Positions 17,196 through 26,296 of a stretch of DNA of 64,000 bases are shown piece after piece (the stretch's first letter is position 1; every line of letters begins with the position of its first letter). The position numbers and the translations under genes were made by a program. Under the pieces are notes generated by a model that was not told where the DNA came from, did no database searches, and was given only the letters and a program-made list of their open reading frames with translations. The stretch spans positions 124,001-188,000 of the forward strand of contig NZ_JABBPE010000008.1 in the NCBI RefSeq assembly GCF_012927455.1. Direction: 5' to 3'. Source of the DNA: Polaromonas sp. Lineage in GTDB: Bacteria; Pseudomonadota; Gammaproteobacteria; Burkholderiales; Burkholderiaceae_C.

Positions 17196-17720
17196 ATGAC
17201 TGATTCCACAAAACGCCGCTTCTGGCTGCTGGCCCTGTTGTCCGCCGCTGCCGCTGCCATTGTCAGCGCCTGCAAAGCCGCGCCTGAGCCCCTGCCCCTG
17301 TCCCCGCCCCTCCCATCGGAGTCGCCGCAAGCCGCCGGCGTAACCGGGCCCATCGCCGCCAGCAAAGGCTCGGCCCGAAGCTCGGCGGCAACTTCGCCCA
17401 AAAGCTATCGCGAAGACGGCGCCACGCACCTCTATGGCCTCAACGCCGATCGCATTTACAAAGGCAAACTGCCCCCCCTGCTTTACGCCATTGGCGTGCT
17501 GAACGTCGAAATAGACCGGACCGGCCGCGTCACCCGGATCGACTGGATGCGTGCACCGCGTCATGCGCCCGAAGTGATGGCTGAAATTGAGCGTACCGTC
17601 AGGAAGGCATCGCCGTTTCCTGCGCCCGCACGGCTCGGCAAGGTGGTCTACACCGACACCTGGCTGTGGCACAAAAGCGGCAAGTTCCAGCTCGACACGC
17701 TGACTGAGGGGCAGCTGTAA
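17196..17720 (+). CDS. Lipoprotein with TonB C-terminal-like domain
   Basis: This 174-residue protein has a lipoprotein signal ending in VSAC with the lipid-bearing Cys at position 26. A Pro/Ser/Ala-rich linker follows, then a C-terminal domain resembling the TonB C-terminal fold (IGVLNVEIDRTGRVTRIDWMR, then VRKASPFPAP). The ATG at 17196 follows AAAAGGAGA at the right distance. TonB-like domains are usually anchored by an N-terminal helix, so a lipid-anchored version is less usual and may not transduce energy. It is divergent from xdhC. A link to purine use is possible only from position. Confidence 0.8.
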   Translation: MTDSTKRRFWLLALLSAAAAAIVSACKAAPEPLPLSPPLPSESPQAAGVTGPIAASKGSARSSAATSPKSYREDGATHLYGLNADRIYKGKLPPLLYAIGVLNVEIDRTGRVTRIDWMRAPRHAPEVMAEIERTVRKASPFPAPARLGKVVYTDTWLWHKSGKFQLDTLTEGQL

Positions 17721-17754
17721 GACCGCTTGGTCATGCCACAGGCAGACTCAAAAT

Positions 17755-18062
17755 AAAAACGTGGGGGCTGAGAGGCCGCCGGCGCCGGGCCGCCCCGTCG
17801 GGAGCAGCGAACCACGCACAGCGAGGAGCGTGGGGGCGTCTTCTCTGCTCAAACAGGGGCCGCGCGAAGCGATAAGCGTGGGGGCTTATTCATTCCAAGC
17901 AGGGGCCGCGGAACCGGCTTCGCCGGGCCGCAGGCGCCGGGCTGCGAGACGCAGCCCTTCTGCGTGCCGTCCAAGCCTGCACTGCAGGCTCGGAGCCGCG
18001 GCACACAGCCCCCTCGGGGGGCAGCGAACCACACGCAGTGGGGAGCGTGGGGGCTCAAGCTC
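17755..18062. repeat. GC-rich repeat cluster with hairpins
   Basis: This spacer between the lipoprotein gene and uraH contains at least four GCGTGGGGGC-type blocks (near 17759, 17827, 17876 and 18045). Two are preceded by the same GCAGCGAACCAC stretch (17804 and 18021). Perfect hairpins lie at 17939-17957 (GGGCTGC / GCAGCCC) and 18008-18022 (GCCCCC / GGGGGC). The block looks like several partial copies of one GC-rich palindromic repeat and probably also ends transcription of the flanking convergent genes. Confidence 0.65.
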
Positions 18063-18431
18063 TCAGCTGCCACGGTAGGTCGAGTAACTCCAGGGGCTGA
18101 CCAACAGGGGCACATGGTAATGCTGGCGCGTGTCGGCCACGCCAAAATCCAGCGTGACCTGGTCCAGAAAGGGCGGCTCGGGCAGCGCCACGCTGCGGCT
18201 CCTGAAGTAGTCCGCCACATCAAACACCAGCCGGTACGTGCCGGCCTGCAAAGTGGCGCTGTCATAGAGCAGCCCGTCAGGGTTGCGGCCATCGTCATCT
18301 AGAACAAAACTTTTCACCAGCAGCGCCTGAACTGAAGCAGAGTTGTCTCGCGTGGTGGTGTATAGCGCGACCTTCATGCCGCCTGCCGGCGTGCCGTGCA
18401 TGGTGTCCAGTACATGTGTGCTCAAGCCCAT
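18063..18431 (-). CDS. uraH: 5-Hydroxyisourate hydrolase
   Basis: This 122-residue transthyretin-related protein hydrolyses 5-hydroxyisourate, the PuuD product, to OHCU. It begins with the N-terminal motif STHVLDT and ends with the diagnostic YRGS tetrapeptide. HYHVPLLVSPWSY near the C-terminus carries a further active-site His. The true start is the ATG at 18431; the open frame continues upstream to 19016 but only as the antisense of puuE. No signal peptide, so it is cytoplasmic. The gene is divergent from puuE with 96 bp between, which probably holds both promoters. Confidence 0.93.
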   Translation of the reverse strand: MGLSTHVLDTMHGTPAGGMKVALYTTTRDNSASVQALLVKSFVLDDDGRNPDGLLYDSATLQAGTYRLVFDVADYFRSRSVALPEPPFLDQVTLDFGVADTRQHYHVPLLVSPWSYSTYRGS

Positions 18432-18527
18432 GAAATTTCCTGAAGTTTGAAGAGTGACACCGGCGTAAAAGAACTCCGGAGCCAGCAAAAGTGTATAGAG
18501 TTTTATCCTTCGGGCTATGATGATTTG

Positions 18528-19541
18528 ATGCAATCGCCCACCCCTACTGCCTTGGTCAATGCGCCCAATCACGCTTGCGACACGGGCGCGCCCTACCCGC
18601 GCGATCTGCACGGCTACGGCCGCAAGCCGCCGCACCCGCAGTGGCCAGGCCAGGCCCGCATCGCCGTGCAGTTTGTGCTGAATTACGAGGAAGGCAGCGA
18701 AAACTCCGTGCTCCACGGCGATGCCGGTTCCGAGCAGTTTCTCTCGGAAATGTTCAACCCGCCGAGCTTTGCCGAGCGCCACTTGACGATGGAAAGCATT
18801 TACGAATATGGCGCGCGCGCGGGCGTCTGGCGCATCCTGCGTGAATTTGAAAAGCGCCAGTTGCCGCTCACGGTGTTTGGCGTCGGCATGGCCTTGCAGC
18901 GCCAGCCCGAAGTGACCGCTGCCTTTGTCGAGCTGGGCCATGAAATTGCCTGCCACGGCTGGCGCTGGATCAACTACCAAAACATCGACGAAGCCACCGA
19001 GCGCGCGCACATGCAACTGGCCTTAAACGCCATCGAGCAGCTCACCGGCACGCGGCCATTGGGCTGGTACACCGGCCGCGACAGCCCGCGCACGCGGCGT
19101 CTGGTGGCCGACGACGGCCGGCTTGAATACGACAGCGACTACTACGGCGACGACCTGCCCTTCTGGATGAAGGTGGCGCGCAGCGATGGCACCGTGGTGC
19201 CGCGCCTGGTGGTGCCGTATGCGCTGGACACCAACGACATGCGCTTTTCGCTGCCGCAGGGCTTTGCCCAGGCCGATGACTTCTTCACTTACCTGCGCGA
19301 CAGCTTTGACGCGCTCTACGCCGAAGGCGCGCCCAGAGGACTGAACGCGCCCAAGATGCTGAGCGTCGGCATGCACTGCCGCCTGCTGGGCCGGCCCGGC
19401 CGCATCGTCGCGCTGCAGCGCTTTCTGGACCATGTGCAAAAGCATGAGCAGGTCTGGATCTGCCGCCGCATCGACATTGCGCGGCACTGGCAGAAGATCT
19501 ATCCATATCAGGAACAACAACAGAAAAAGGAGGAAGGTTAA
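18528..19541 (+). CDS. puuE: Allantoinase PuuE (polysaccharide-deacetylase type)
   Basis: This 337-residue protein converts allantoin to allantoate. It belongs to the metal-independent PuuE branch of the polysaccharide-deacetylase fold. Landmarks are RDLHGYG, ARIAVQFVLNYEEGSE, EYGARAGVWRIL, EIACHGWRWI, TGRDSPRTRRL and SVGMHCRLLGRPGR. The start at 18528 is tentative: no good ribosome site precedes it, and the frame extends to 18447 with residues that look non-coding. The next gene begins 3 bp after the stop, so puuE, the uraD fusion and the M20 gene form one operon. Confidence 0.92.
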   Translation: MQSPTPTALVNAPNHACDTGAPYPRDLHGYGRKPPHPQWPGQARIAVQFVLNYEEGSENSVLHGDAGSEQFLSEMFNPPSFAERHLTMESIYEYGARAGVWRILREFEKRQLPLTVFGVGMALQRQPEVTAAFVELGHEIACHGWRWINYQNIDEATERAHMQLALNAIEQLTGTRPLGWYTGRDSPRTRRLVADDGRLEYDSDYYGDDLPFWMKVARSDGTVVPRLVVPYALDTNDMRFSLPQGFAQADDFFTYLRDSFDALYAEGAPRGLNAPKMLSVGMHCRLLGRPGRIVALQRFLDHVQKHEQVWICRRIDIARHWQKIYPYQEQQQKKEEG

Positions 19542-19544
19542 GGC

Positions 19545-21320
19545 ATGGCCATCACGCTTGAACAAGTCAATGCGGCGCCGCGCGCCGAAGCGCTTCAGTT
19601 GCTCGATGGTCTGTATGAACACTCGCCCTGGGTTGCCGGCAAGGCGCTGGATGCGCGCCCTTTCCGCTCGCTGGCGCATTTGAAATACGAGATGACGCGC
19701 GTGCTGCAGCAAGCCGGCCAGGCGGCGCAACTGCGGCTGATTCAGGCGCACCCGGAGCTGGCCGGCAAGGCCATGGTGGGCCAGCAGCTCACGACGGAAT
19801 CGACGCATGAGCAAAATCAAGCGGGCTTGAGCAACTGCACGCTAGAGGAGTTCAACACGCTGCAGCAACTCAACCGTGACTACAGCGCCAAATTCGGCTT
19901 TCCTTTCATCCTGGCGGTGCGTGGCCCGCGCGGTACGGGCTTGACGCGGCCGCAGATCATCGCCACCTTTGCGCGGCGCCTGCAGAACCAGCCGGATTTT
20001 GAGATTCAGGAATGCCTGCGCAACATTCACCGCGTGGTCGAACTGCGGCTCAATGACAAGTTTGCAATAGAGCCCACTTTGGGCCACGAAGTCTGGGATT
20101 GGCACGAGCAGCTGGCCCAGTACAGCGACCCGGGCTATGCCGAACAGGGCCTGCTCACGGTGACCTACCTGACCGACGCGCACCGCGCCTGCGCGCAATT
20201 CATTTCTGCGGCGATGCGCGATGGCGGCTTTGACGAGGTGCGCATCGATGCCGTGGGCAATGTGGTTGGTGTCTACAAAGCGGACATGCCCAATGCCAAA
20301 ACCTTGCTTACCGGCAGCCACTACGACACCGTGCGCAACGCCGGCAAATACGATGGCCGGCTTGGCATCTTCGTGCCGATGGCCTGCGTGCGCGAATTGC
20401 AGCGCCAGCGCAAGCGCCTGCCTTTCAATGTGGAAGTCGTCGGCTTTGCGGAAGAAGAAGGCCAGCGCTACAAAGCCACTTTTCTTGGCTCGGGTGCGCT
20501 GACTGGCGACTTCAAGCCCGCGTGGCTGGAGCAGCAAGACACCGACGGCATCACGATGCGCGAGGCCATGCAGCACGCAGGCCTGTGCATTGACGACATC
20601 GCCGGGCTCAAGCGCAATCCGGCGGACTACCTCGGCTTTGTCGAGGTTCACATCGAACAGGGGCCGGTGCTCAACGAGCTGGCTATTCCCCTGGGCATCG
20701 TCACCTCGATCAACGGCAGCGAGCGCTACCTGTGCGAGATCAGCGGTGTTGCCAGCCACGCCGGCACCACGCCGATGGCGCGCCGCCGCGACGCCGCCAC
20801 TGCAGCCGCCGAGCTTGCGCTGTATGTTGAACAACGCGCCGCGCAAGACATCGGTTCGGTCGGTACGGTCGGCCTGCTGCAAGTGCCAAACGGCTCAATC
20901 AACGTGGTGCCGGGGCGCTGCCTTTTTTCGCTAGACCTGCGCGCGCCGCTGGATGCGCAGCGCGACGCCCTGGCCCGCGATGTGCTGGCGCAACTCCAGG
21001 CAATTTGCCAGCGCCGGGGCGTGCACTACACGCTGGAGCTGACCGAGCGCGCCGCCGCCGCGCCCAGCGCGCCGCAATGGCAACAGCGCTGGGAGCGCGC
21101 CGTCGAGTCGCTGGGGCTTCCCGCCCACCTGATGCCCAGCGGTGCCGGCCACGACGCCATGAAGCTGCACAAGGTGATGCCGCAGGCCATGCTGTTTGTG
21201 CGCGGGCAGAATTCCGGCATCAGCCACAACCCGCTGGAGTCAACCACCAGCGACGACATCCAGCTCGCCATTGACGCTTTCGCGCGCTTGCTGGGCAACC
21301 TGGCTTTGGAAACCCCATGA
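19545..21320 (+). CDS. Fusion of OHCU decarboxylase (UraD) and allantoate amidohydrolase
   Basis: This is one 591-residue chain with two enzymes. Residues 1 to about 170 are UraD, with catalytic His69 in AHPELAG and FPFILAVRG. It decarboxylates OHCU to S-allantoin. Residues from about 185 on are an M20 allantoate amidohydrolase / carbamoylase: His259 in GSHYDT and the following Asp in KYDGRLG, Glu303 region (AEEEG), His369 (EVHIEQG) and His561 (GISHNP) supply the two-metal site. The linker HEVWDWHEQL joins them. The ribosome site AGGAAGG lies inside the end of puuE. Fusing steps 3 and 5 of the pathway, while the step between (PuuE) is encoded separately just upstream, is notable. The stop overlaps the next start by 4 bp. 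Confidence 0.92.
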   Translation: MAITLEQVNAAPRAEALQLLDGLYEHSPWVAGKALDARPFRSLAHLKYEMTRVLQQAGQAAQLRLIQAHPELAGKAMVGQQLTTESTHEQNQAGLSNCTLEEFNTLQQLNRDYSAKFGFPFILAVRGPRGTGLTRPQIIATFARRLQNQPDFEIQECLRNIHRVVELRLNDKFAIEPTLGHEVWDWHEQLAQYSDPGYAEQGLLTVTYLTDAHRACAQFISAAMRDGGFDEVRIDAVGNVVGVYKADMPNAKTLLTGSHYDTVRNAGKYDGRLGIFVPMACVRELQRQRKRLPFNVEVVGFAEEEGQRYKATFLGSGALTGDFKPAWLEQQDTDGITMREAMQHAGLCIDDIAGLKRNPADYLGFVEVHIEQGPVLNELAIPLGIVTSINGSERYLCEISGVASHAGTTPMARRRDAATAAAELALYVEQRAAQDIGSVGTVGLLQVPNGSINVVPGRCLFSLDLRAPLDAQRDALARDVLAQLQAICQRRGVHYTLELTERAAAAPSAPQWQQRWERAVESLGLPAHLMPSGAGHDAMKLHKVMPQAMLFVRGQNSGISHNPLESTTSDDIQLAIDAFARLLGNLALETP

Positions 21321-22549
21321 GCGCCGCAACCAACTACAAACAACTTGACAACTGGATCAACGCGCACTTCGACGAGGAAGTGTGCTTCCTGCAAGAACTC
21401 CTGCGCGTGCCGACCGACACACCGCCGGGCAACAACGCCCCGCACGCCGAGCGCACCGCCGAGCTGCTTAAGGCTTTTGGCTTTGAGGCCGAAAAGTACC
21501 CGGTGCCGGCAGCCGAGGTGCAGGCCTATGGCTTGCAGTCAATCACCAACCTGATCGTGCGCCGTCAGTATGGTCAGGGTAAAACCATTGCGTTGAATGC
21601 CCACGGCGATGTGGTGCCGCCCGGCGAGGGCTGGACCCATGATCCTTATGGCGGCGAGATCGAGGACGGTAAGATCTATGGCCGCGCCAGCGCTGTCAGC
21701 AAAGGCGACTTCGCCAGCTTCACCTTTGCCGTGCGCGCCCTCGAATCACTGGGCGTCCAACTCCGGGGAAGCGTCGAGCTGCACTTCACCTACGACGAAG
21801 AATTTGGCGGCGAACTGGGGCCCGGCTGGCTGCTAAAAAACGGCCTGACAAAACCTGACCTGATGATTGCCGCGGGCTTCTCCTACGAAGTCGTGACCGC
21901 GCATAACGGCTGCCTGCAGCTGGAGGTGACGGTGCACGGCAAAATGGCGCACGCGGCGATTCCCGAGAGCGGCATCGATGCGCTGCAGGGCGCGCTGCAC
22001 ATCCTTAATGCGCTGTATGCGCAGAACGCGCTGTACCGGCAAGTGAGGTCCAGCGTCGCGGGCATTCAACATCCGTACCTCAACGTCGGCCGCATTGAAG
22101 GCGGCACCAACACCAACGTGGTGCCGGGCAAGGTCATGTTCAAACTCGATCGCCGCATGATTCCGGAAGAACAGCCGGCGCAAGTCGAAGCCGCCCTGCG
22201 CCAGTTGATCGCCGACTCGGCTGCAGAGTATGCGGGCATCTCGGTGAACACCAAGCGCTTGCTGCTGGCCAGGCCCATGAAACCACTGGCCGGCAACCAG
22301 CCCCTGGTGGACGCAATTCAAAAGCACGGCGAAGCGCTGTTCGGCCAAAAGATTCCTGCCATGGGCACACCGCTATACGCCGATGTGCGCCTGTACGCCG
22401 AGGCCGGGATTCCCGGCGTGCTCTACGGTGCCGGGCCGCGCAGCGTGTTGGAGTCACACGCCAAGCAGGCGGACGAACGGCTGGAACTCGAAGACTTGCG
22501 CCGCGCCACCCAGGTGATTGCCCGAACGCTGCTTGATCTGCTGCAATAG
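21317..22549 (+). CDS. M20-family metallohydrolase (ArgE/DapE type), substrate unknown
   Basis: This 410-residue M20 peptidase-family enzyme has the metal-site blocks LNAHGDVVPPG, GRASAVSKGD and YDEEFGGE, plus AHAAIPESGIDA of the lid domain and the C-terminal ESHAKQADE. It is translationally coupled to the UraD-AllC fusion through an ATGA overlap. The family removes acyl or carbamoyl groups from amino acid-like compounds. Its place after puuE and uraD-allC suggests it acts on ureidoglycine or ureidoglycolate or on a related purine breakdown product, because no ureidoglycolate lyase or hydrolase is otherwise seen. That assignment is an inference. The stop directly abuts a dispersed repeat. Confidence 0.85.
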   Translation: MSAATNYKQLDNWINAHFDEEVCFLQELLRVPTDTPPGNNAPHAERTAELLKAFGFEAEKYPVPAAEVQAYGLQSITNLIVRRQYGQGKTIALNAHGDVVPPGEGWTHDPYGGEIEDGKIYGRASAVSKGDFASFTFAVRALESLGVQLRGSVELHFTYDEEFGGELGPGWLLKNGLTKPDLMIAAGFSYEVVTAHNGCLQLEVTVHGKMAHAAIPESGIDALQGALHILNALYAQNALYRQVRSSVAGIQHPYLNVGRIEGGTNTNVVPGKVMFKLDRRMIPEEQPAQVEAALRQLIADSAAEYAGISVNTKRLLLARPMKPLAGNQPLVDAIQKHGEALFGQKIPAMGTPLYADVRLYAEAGIPGVLYGAGPRSVLESHAKQADERLELEDLRRATQVIARTLLDLLQ

Positions 22550-22600
22550 TGCTATTATTTTAATAGCTGCTTGCGCCCGTATTCATTGGGCTAGAGGCCT
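22550..22600 (-). repeat. Dispersed 50-bp repeat, copy 4
   Basis: Full copy in reverse orientation: GCTATTATTTTAATAGC core, TGCGCCCGT, then GGGCTAGAGGCC. It begins on the base after the M20 gene stop and lies between convergent genes. Confidence 0.9.
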
Positions 22601-22637
22601 TTTTATTTATATTCTCGGCTGCCAGGGCCTTTTTCGT

Positions 22638-23561
22638 TCAAGCCTTGGGCAAGGTCTCCCACCACTGCGGGCCAAACTGTCCCTGCATGAAAGCCACAAA
22701 GGCCTGCACCTTGGCGGCGACCAGCTTGGGCGAAGGAAACACCGCGTGAATTTCCTGCTCGGGCAGCGCATGGTCTTGCAGCACTTCGACGACATGACCC
22801 GAGACCAGCGACGCCTGCGCCACGTAGCGCGGTAGCGCGGCAATGCCCAGCCCGCCGCGCGCCGCCGCCAGCACCGCCGACAGGTTGTTGGAACGCAGCC
22901 GGCCCGACACCGGCACGCTGAGGCTGTTCCCCTTGGGCTGGACAAAGCGCCAGACCTCATCGCCCTGCACGATGCTGTAAATCAGCGCAGTGTGGCCGCT
23001 CAGATCGGCCGGGCGCCTGGGCGTTCCCTGCTTCTTCAGGTACTTGGGCGACGCCACCAGCGTCCAGGGGTTCATTCCCAGAAAACGCGCGCCCAGCGAC
23101 GAGTCAGCCAGCTTGCCCATGCGCAAGGCAACATCAATGCCTTGCGCCACCAGATCGGTGTAGCGGTCGTCAAAGCTCAGGTCCAGTTGCACTTGCGGAT
23201 GCCTGGCCATGAAATCCAGGGCCAGCGGCACGACGACGCGACGGCCGAAGGCCACTGAGGTACCGATACGCAGCAGCCCGTGGGCCTGGCTTTGGCGCAG
23301 TTGCACCACGTTGTCGGCCTCCTCCACCTCGCGGGCGATGGATTTGCACTTCTCGTAGTAGAACGCGCCCGATTCGGTCAGGCTCACGCCGCGTGTGTTG
23401 CGGTTGAGCAGGCGCACCTGCAGGCGCGCCTCAATCGCCGCCACCTGTTTGGTCACGGTCGGCTGGGTGGTGGCAAATTCCCGTGCCGCCTTGGAGAAGC
23501 TTCCGGTCTCCACCACCCGCACAAACATCTGCATTGCAAGCAATCGGTCCATGCCTTGCAT
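22638..23561 (-). CDS. LysR-family regulator, divergent from gcl
   Basis: This is a complete LysR regulator of 307 residues. The N-terminal winged helix is RLLAMQMFVRVVETGSFSKAA with TQPTVTKQVAAIEARL as recognition region, followed by the effector domain (LLRIGTSVAFGRR, DVALRMG, ARGGLGIAALPRY). The start is 23561 or the internal ATG at 23552. It is transcribed away from gcl, with 102 bp between, the classic arrangement for a LysR protein controlling the neighbouring operon. It therefore probably controls the glyoxylate-to-glycerate genes, perhaps in response to a pathway intermediate. Confidence 0.9.
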   Translation of the reverse strand: MQGMDRLLAMQMFVRVVETGSFSKAAREFATTQPTVTKQVAAIEARLQVRLLNRNTRGVSLTESGAFYYEKCKSIAREVEEADNVVQLRQSQAHGLLRIGTSVAFGRRVVVPLALDFMARHPQVQLDLSFDDRYTDLVAQGIDVALRMGKLADSSLGARFLGMNPWTLVASPKYLKKQGTPRRPADLSGHTALIYSIVQGDEVWRFVQPKGNSLSVPVSGRLRSNNLSAVLAAARGGLGIAALPRYVAQASLVSGHVVEVLQDHALPEQEIHAVFPSPKLVAAKVQAFVAFMQGQFGPQWWETLPKA

Positions 23562-23572
23562 GGTAGCGATTT

Positions 23573-23587
23573 ATTCGTTTTTGGAAT
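23573..23587. promoter_or_regulatory. Candidate LysR operator upstream of gcl
   Basis: The interrupted palindrome ATTC-N7-GAAT lies in the spacer between the LysR gene and gcl and has the size and symmetry of a LysR box. Only its position and symmetry support the call. Confidence 0.4.
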
Positions 23588-23663
23588 AGCTTTTATGGCC
23601 GGCCGCCGTCTTCCGCCAAGGCCCGCAAATCCCTAAAGTTCAGCCAACCAAAGGAGAAAAGCA

Positions 23664-25460
23664 ATGGCAAAAATGAAGGCCGCCATGGCCGCCGTACTGG
23701 TGATGGAAAAAGAAGGTGTGACGCAGGCTTTTGGCGTGCCAGGTGCTGCCATCAACCCGCTGTATGCAGCGCTGCGCGAGCGCCAGTCGATTGCGCACAT
23801 TCTGGCGCGGCATGTGGAAGGCGCCTCGCACATGGCCGAGGGCTACACCCGCGCCAAGGCCGGCAACATCGGTGTCTGCATCGGCACCTCGGGCCCGGCC
23901 GGAACCGACATGATCACCGGGCTTTATTCAGCCATTGCCGACTCGATTCCCATTTTGTGCATTACTGGCCAGGCGCCGCGCGCCAGGATGTACAAGGAAG
24001 ACTTCCAGGCTGTTGACATTGAAAGCATCTCCAAACCTGTCACCAAATGGTCGGTCACGGTGCGCGAACCCGGCCTGGTGCCGCGCGCCTTCCAGCAGGC
24101 CTTTCATTTGATGCGCTCGGGCCGTCCCGGCCCGGTGCTGATTGACCTGCCGTTTGACGTGCAGATGGCCGAGATCGAGTTTGACATCGACACTTACGAG
24201 CCGCTGCCGGTGTACAAGCCCGCCGCGTCGCGCAAGCAGATCGAAAAGGCGCTCGACATGCTGATGGCTTCAAGCAAGCCGCTGATCGTCGCCGGCGGCG
24301 GCATCATCAACGCCGATGCCTCAGAACTGCTGGTCGAGTTTGCCGAGCTGATCGGCGTTCCGGTAATTCCCACACTGATGGGCTGGGGCGCGATTCCCGA
24401 CGACCACGCCTTGATGGCCGGCATGGTCGGTCTGCAAACCAGCCACCGCTACGGCAACGCGACCATGCTAGCCAGCGACTTTGTGCTGGGCATCGGCAAC
24501 CGCTGGGCGAATCGCCACACCGGCTCGCCCGAGGTCTACTGCAAGGGCCGCACTTTTGTACATGTCGATATCGAGCCGACGCAGATCGGCCGCGTGTTCA
24601 TGCCCGACTTGGGCATCGTCAGCGACGCCAGGGCCGCGCTTGAGTTGTTTGTTCAGGCAGCGCGCGAACGCAAGGCGGCGGGGACGCTCAGGGATTTCAG
24701 CGGCTGGGTCAGCCGCTGCACAGAGCGCAAGAAGCTGATGCACCGCAAGACGCATTTCACCGAAAAACCGATCAAGCCCCTGCGTGTCTATGAAGAGATG
24801 AACCAGGTGTTTCCGCGCGACACCATCTACGTATCGGCCATCGGCCTGAGCCAGATCGCCGGCGCGCAGTTTCTGCATGTTTACGGGCCGCGCCAGTGGA
24901 TCAACTGCGGCCAGGCCGGACCGCTGGGCTGGACTATTCCGGCCGCGCTCGGCGTCGTTGTTTCGGACCCAACGCGCACCGTCGTTGGCCTGTCAGGCGA
25001 CTATGACTTTCAGTTTCTTATTGAAGAGCTGGCGGTCGGCGCGCAGTTCCGCCTGCCCTATGTGCATGTACTGGTGAACAACAGCTACCTGGGACTGATC
25101 CGGCAAAGCCAGCGCGGCTTCGAGATGGATTTTTGCGTCCAGCTGGCTTTTGAAAACCAGAATATTCCCGAGAGCGAAGGCGACCTGCGCAGCTACGGCG
25201 TCGATCACCAGGCGGTGGTGCAGGGCCTGGGCTGCAAGTCGCTGCGCGTGACCGATCCTGAAAAAATCCGGTCGGCGCTGGTCGAAGCGCGGGCCATGGC
25301 GCTCAAGTACCGCGTTCCGGTGGTCGTCGAAGTAATTCTGGAGAAGGTCACCAACATCGCCATGGGCACCGAGATTGACAACATCAACGAGTTCGAAGAC
25401 ATCGACTGCCGCCATCCCAAGGGCTTGAAAGGGCTGGAACTGGCCGGCTTGCTGGAGTAA
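23664..25460 (+). CDS. gcl: Glyoxylate carboligase (tartronate-semialdehyde synthase)
   Basis: This 598-residue thiamine-diphosphate enzyme condenses two glyoxylate molecules to tartronate semialdehyde and CO2. It starts [20 protein letters not shown] after AAAGGAGAAA. The usual catalytic Glu position of TPP enzymes is occupied by Val, typical of Gcl ([12 protein letters not shown]). [17 protein letters not shown] and the C-terminal TPP motif (GLSGDYDF then [10 protein letters not shown]) are clear. Length and order match Gcl throughout. It leads the gcl-hyi-glxR operon that takes up glyoxylate from ureide breakdown. Confidence 0.96.
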   Translation: MAKMKAAMAAVLVMEKEGVTQAFGVPGAAINPLYAALRERQSIAHILARHVEGASHMAEGYTRAKAGNIGVCIGTSGPAGTDMITGLYSAIADSIPILCITGQAPRARMYKEDFQAVDIESISKPVTKWSVTVREPGLVPRAFQQAFHLMRSGRPGPVLIDLPFDVQMAEIEFDIDTYEPLPVYKPAASRKQIEKALDMLMASSKPLIVAGGGIINADASELLVEFAELIGVPVIPTLMGWGAIPDDHALMAGMVGLQTSHRYGNATMLASDFVLGIGNRWANRHTGSPEVYCKGRTFVHVDIEPTQIGRVFMPDLGIVSDARAALELFVQAARERKAAGTLRDFSGWVSRCTERKKLMHRKTHFTEKPIKPLRVYEEMNQVFPRDTIYVSAIGLSQIAGAQFLHVYGPRQWINCGQAGPLGWTIPAALGVVVSDPTRTVVGLSGDYDFQFLIEELAVGAQFRLPYVHVLVNNSYLGLIRQSQRGFEMDFCVQLAFENQNIPESEGDLRSYGVDHQAVVQGLGCKSLRVTDPEKIRSALVEARAMALKYRVPVVVEVILEKVTNIAMGTEIDNINEFEDIDCRHPKGLKGLELAGLLE

Positions 25461-25491
25461 ATCTGCACCCCTCACAACAAAGGAGATCACT

Positions 25492-26271
25492 ATGCCGCGA
25501 TTCGCCGCGAATCTCTCGATGCTCTTTACCGAGCATCCTTTTCTCGACCGCTTCGAGCGTGCCGCGCAGGCCGGCTTTGAGGCCGTGGAGTTTTTATTTC
25601 CCTACGCTTATCCCGCCGAAGACATCAGGCAGCGGCTCGACGCCAATGGCTTGACGCTAGTACTGCACAACCTGCCCGCCGGCGACTGGGACGTCGGCGA
25701 ACGCGGCATTGCCTGCCATCCGGACCGCGTGTCTGAGTTCCGCGAAGGCGTGGCGCAGGCGATCGTTTATGCCAAGGCGCTGGGCGTCGGGCAACTCAAC
25801 TGCCTGGCGGGCAAGGCGCCGCCGGACGTGGCCGACGAGGTGCTGCGCCAGACCTTTGTCGAAAACCTGCGCTTTGCCGCTGCCGCGCTAAAGAAATCCA
25901 GTCTGCGCTTGCTGATCGAGCCGATCAATACCTTCGACATTCCGGGCTTTTACCTCAATCGCACCGCCCAGGCGGTGTCGATTCTGGACGAGGTCGGCGC
26001 CGACAACGCCTTCGTGCAGTACGACATTTACCACGCGCAGCGCATGGAAGGCGAGCTGGCCGCAACCGTGCAGAAGTACCTGCCGCGCATCGCCCATGTC
26101 CAGTTGGCCGACAACCCGGGGCGCAACGAGCCGGGCAGCGGCGAAATCAACTATGCCTTTTTGTTCGCCCACCTCGACCGCATCGGCTACGACGGCTGGA
26201 TCGGCTGCGAATACAAGCCTGCCACGACCACCGAGGCCGGCCTCGACTGGCGCCAGCGCCTGGCCAGGTAA
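25492..26271 (+). CDS. hyi: Hydroxypyruvate isomerase
   Basis: This 259-residue TIM-barrel protein of the xylose-isomerase-like fold interconverts hydroxypyruvate and tartronate semialdehyde. It begins PRFAANLSMLFTEHPFLDRF, typical of Hyi. LLIEPINTFDIPGFYL, QYDIYHAQRMEGEL, HVQLADNPGRNEPGSGEINY and GCEYKP carry the metal-site residues. AAAGGAG precedes the ATG. It lies 31 bp after gcl and 25 bp before glxR. Confidence 0.95.
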   Translation: MPRFAANLSMLFTEHPFLDRFERAAQAGFEAVEFLFPYAYPAEDIRQRLDANGLTLVLHNLPAGDWDVGERGIACHPDRVSEFREGVAQAIVYAKALGVGQLNCLAGKAPPDVADEVLRQTFVENLRFAAAALKKSSLRLLIEPINTFDIPGFYLNRTAQAVSILDEVGADNAFVQYDIYHAQRMEGELAATVQKYLPRIAHVQLADNPGRNEPGSGEINYAFLFAHLDRIGYDGWIGCEYKPATTTEAGLDWRQRLAR

Positions 26272-26296
26272 TCGACTCAAACAAGGAAACCACCAC

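Noticed and set aside
18432-19016. N-terminal extension of uraH by 195 codons
   Set aside because: The extension is antisense to puuE; the conserved STHVLDT start follows the ATG at 18431.
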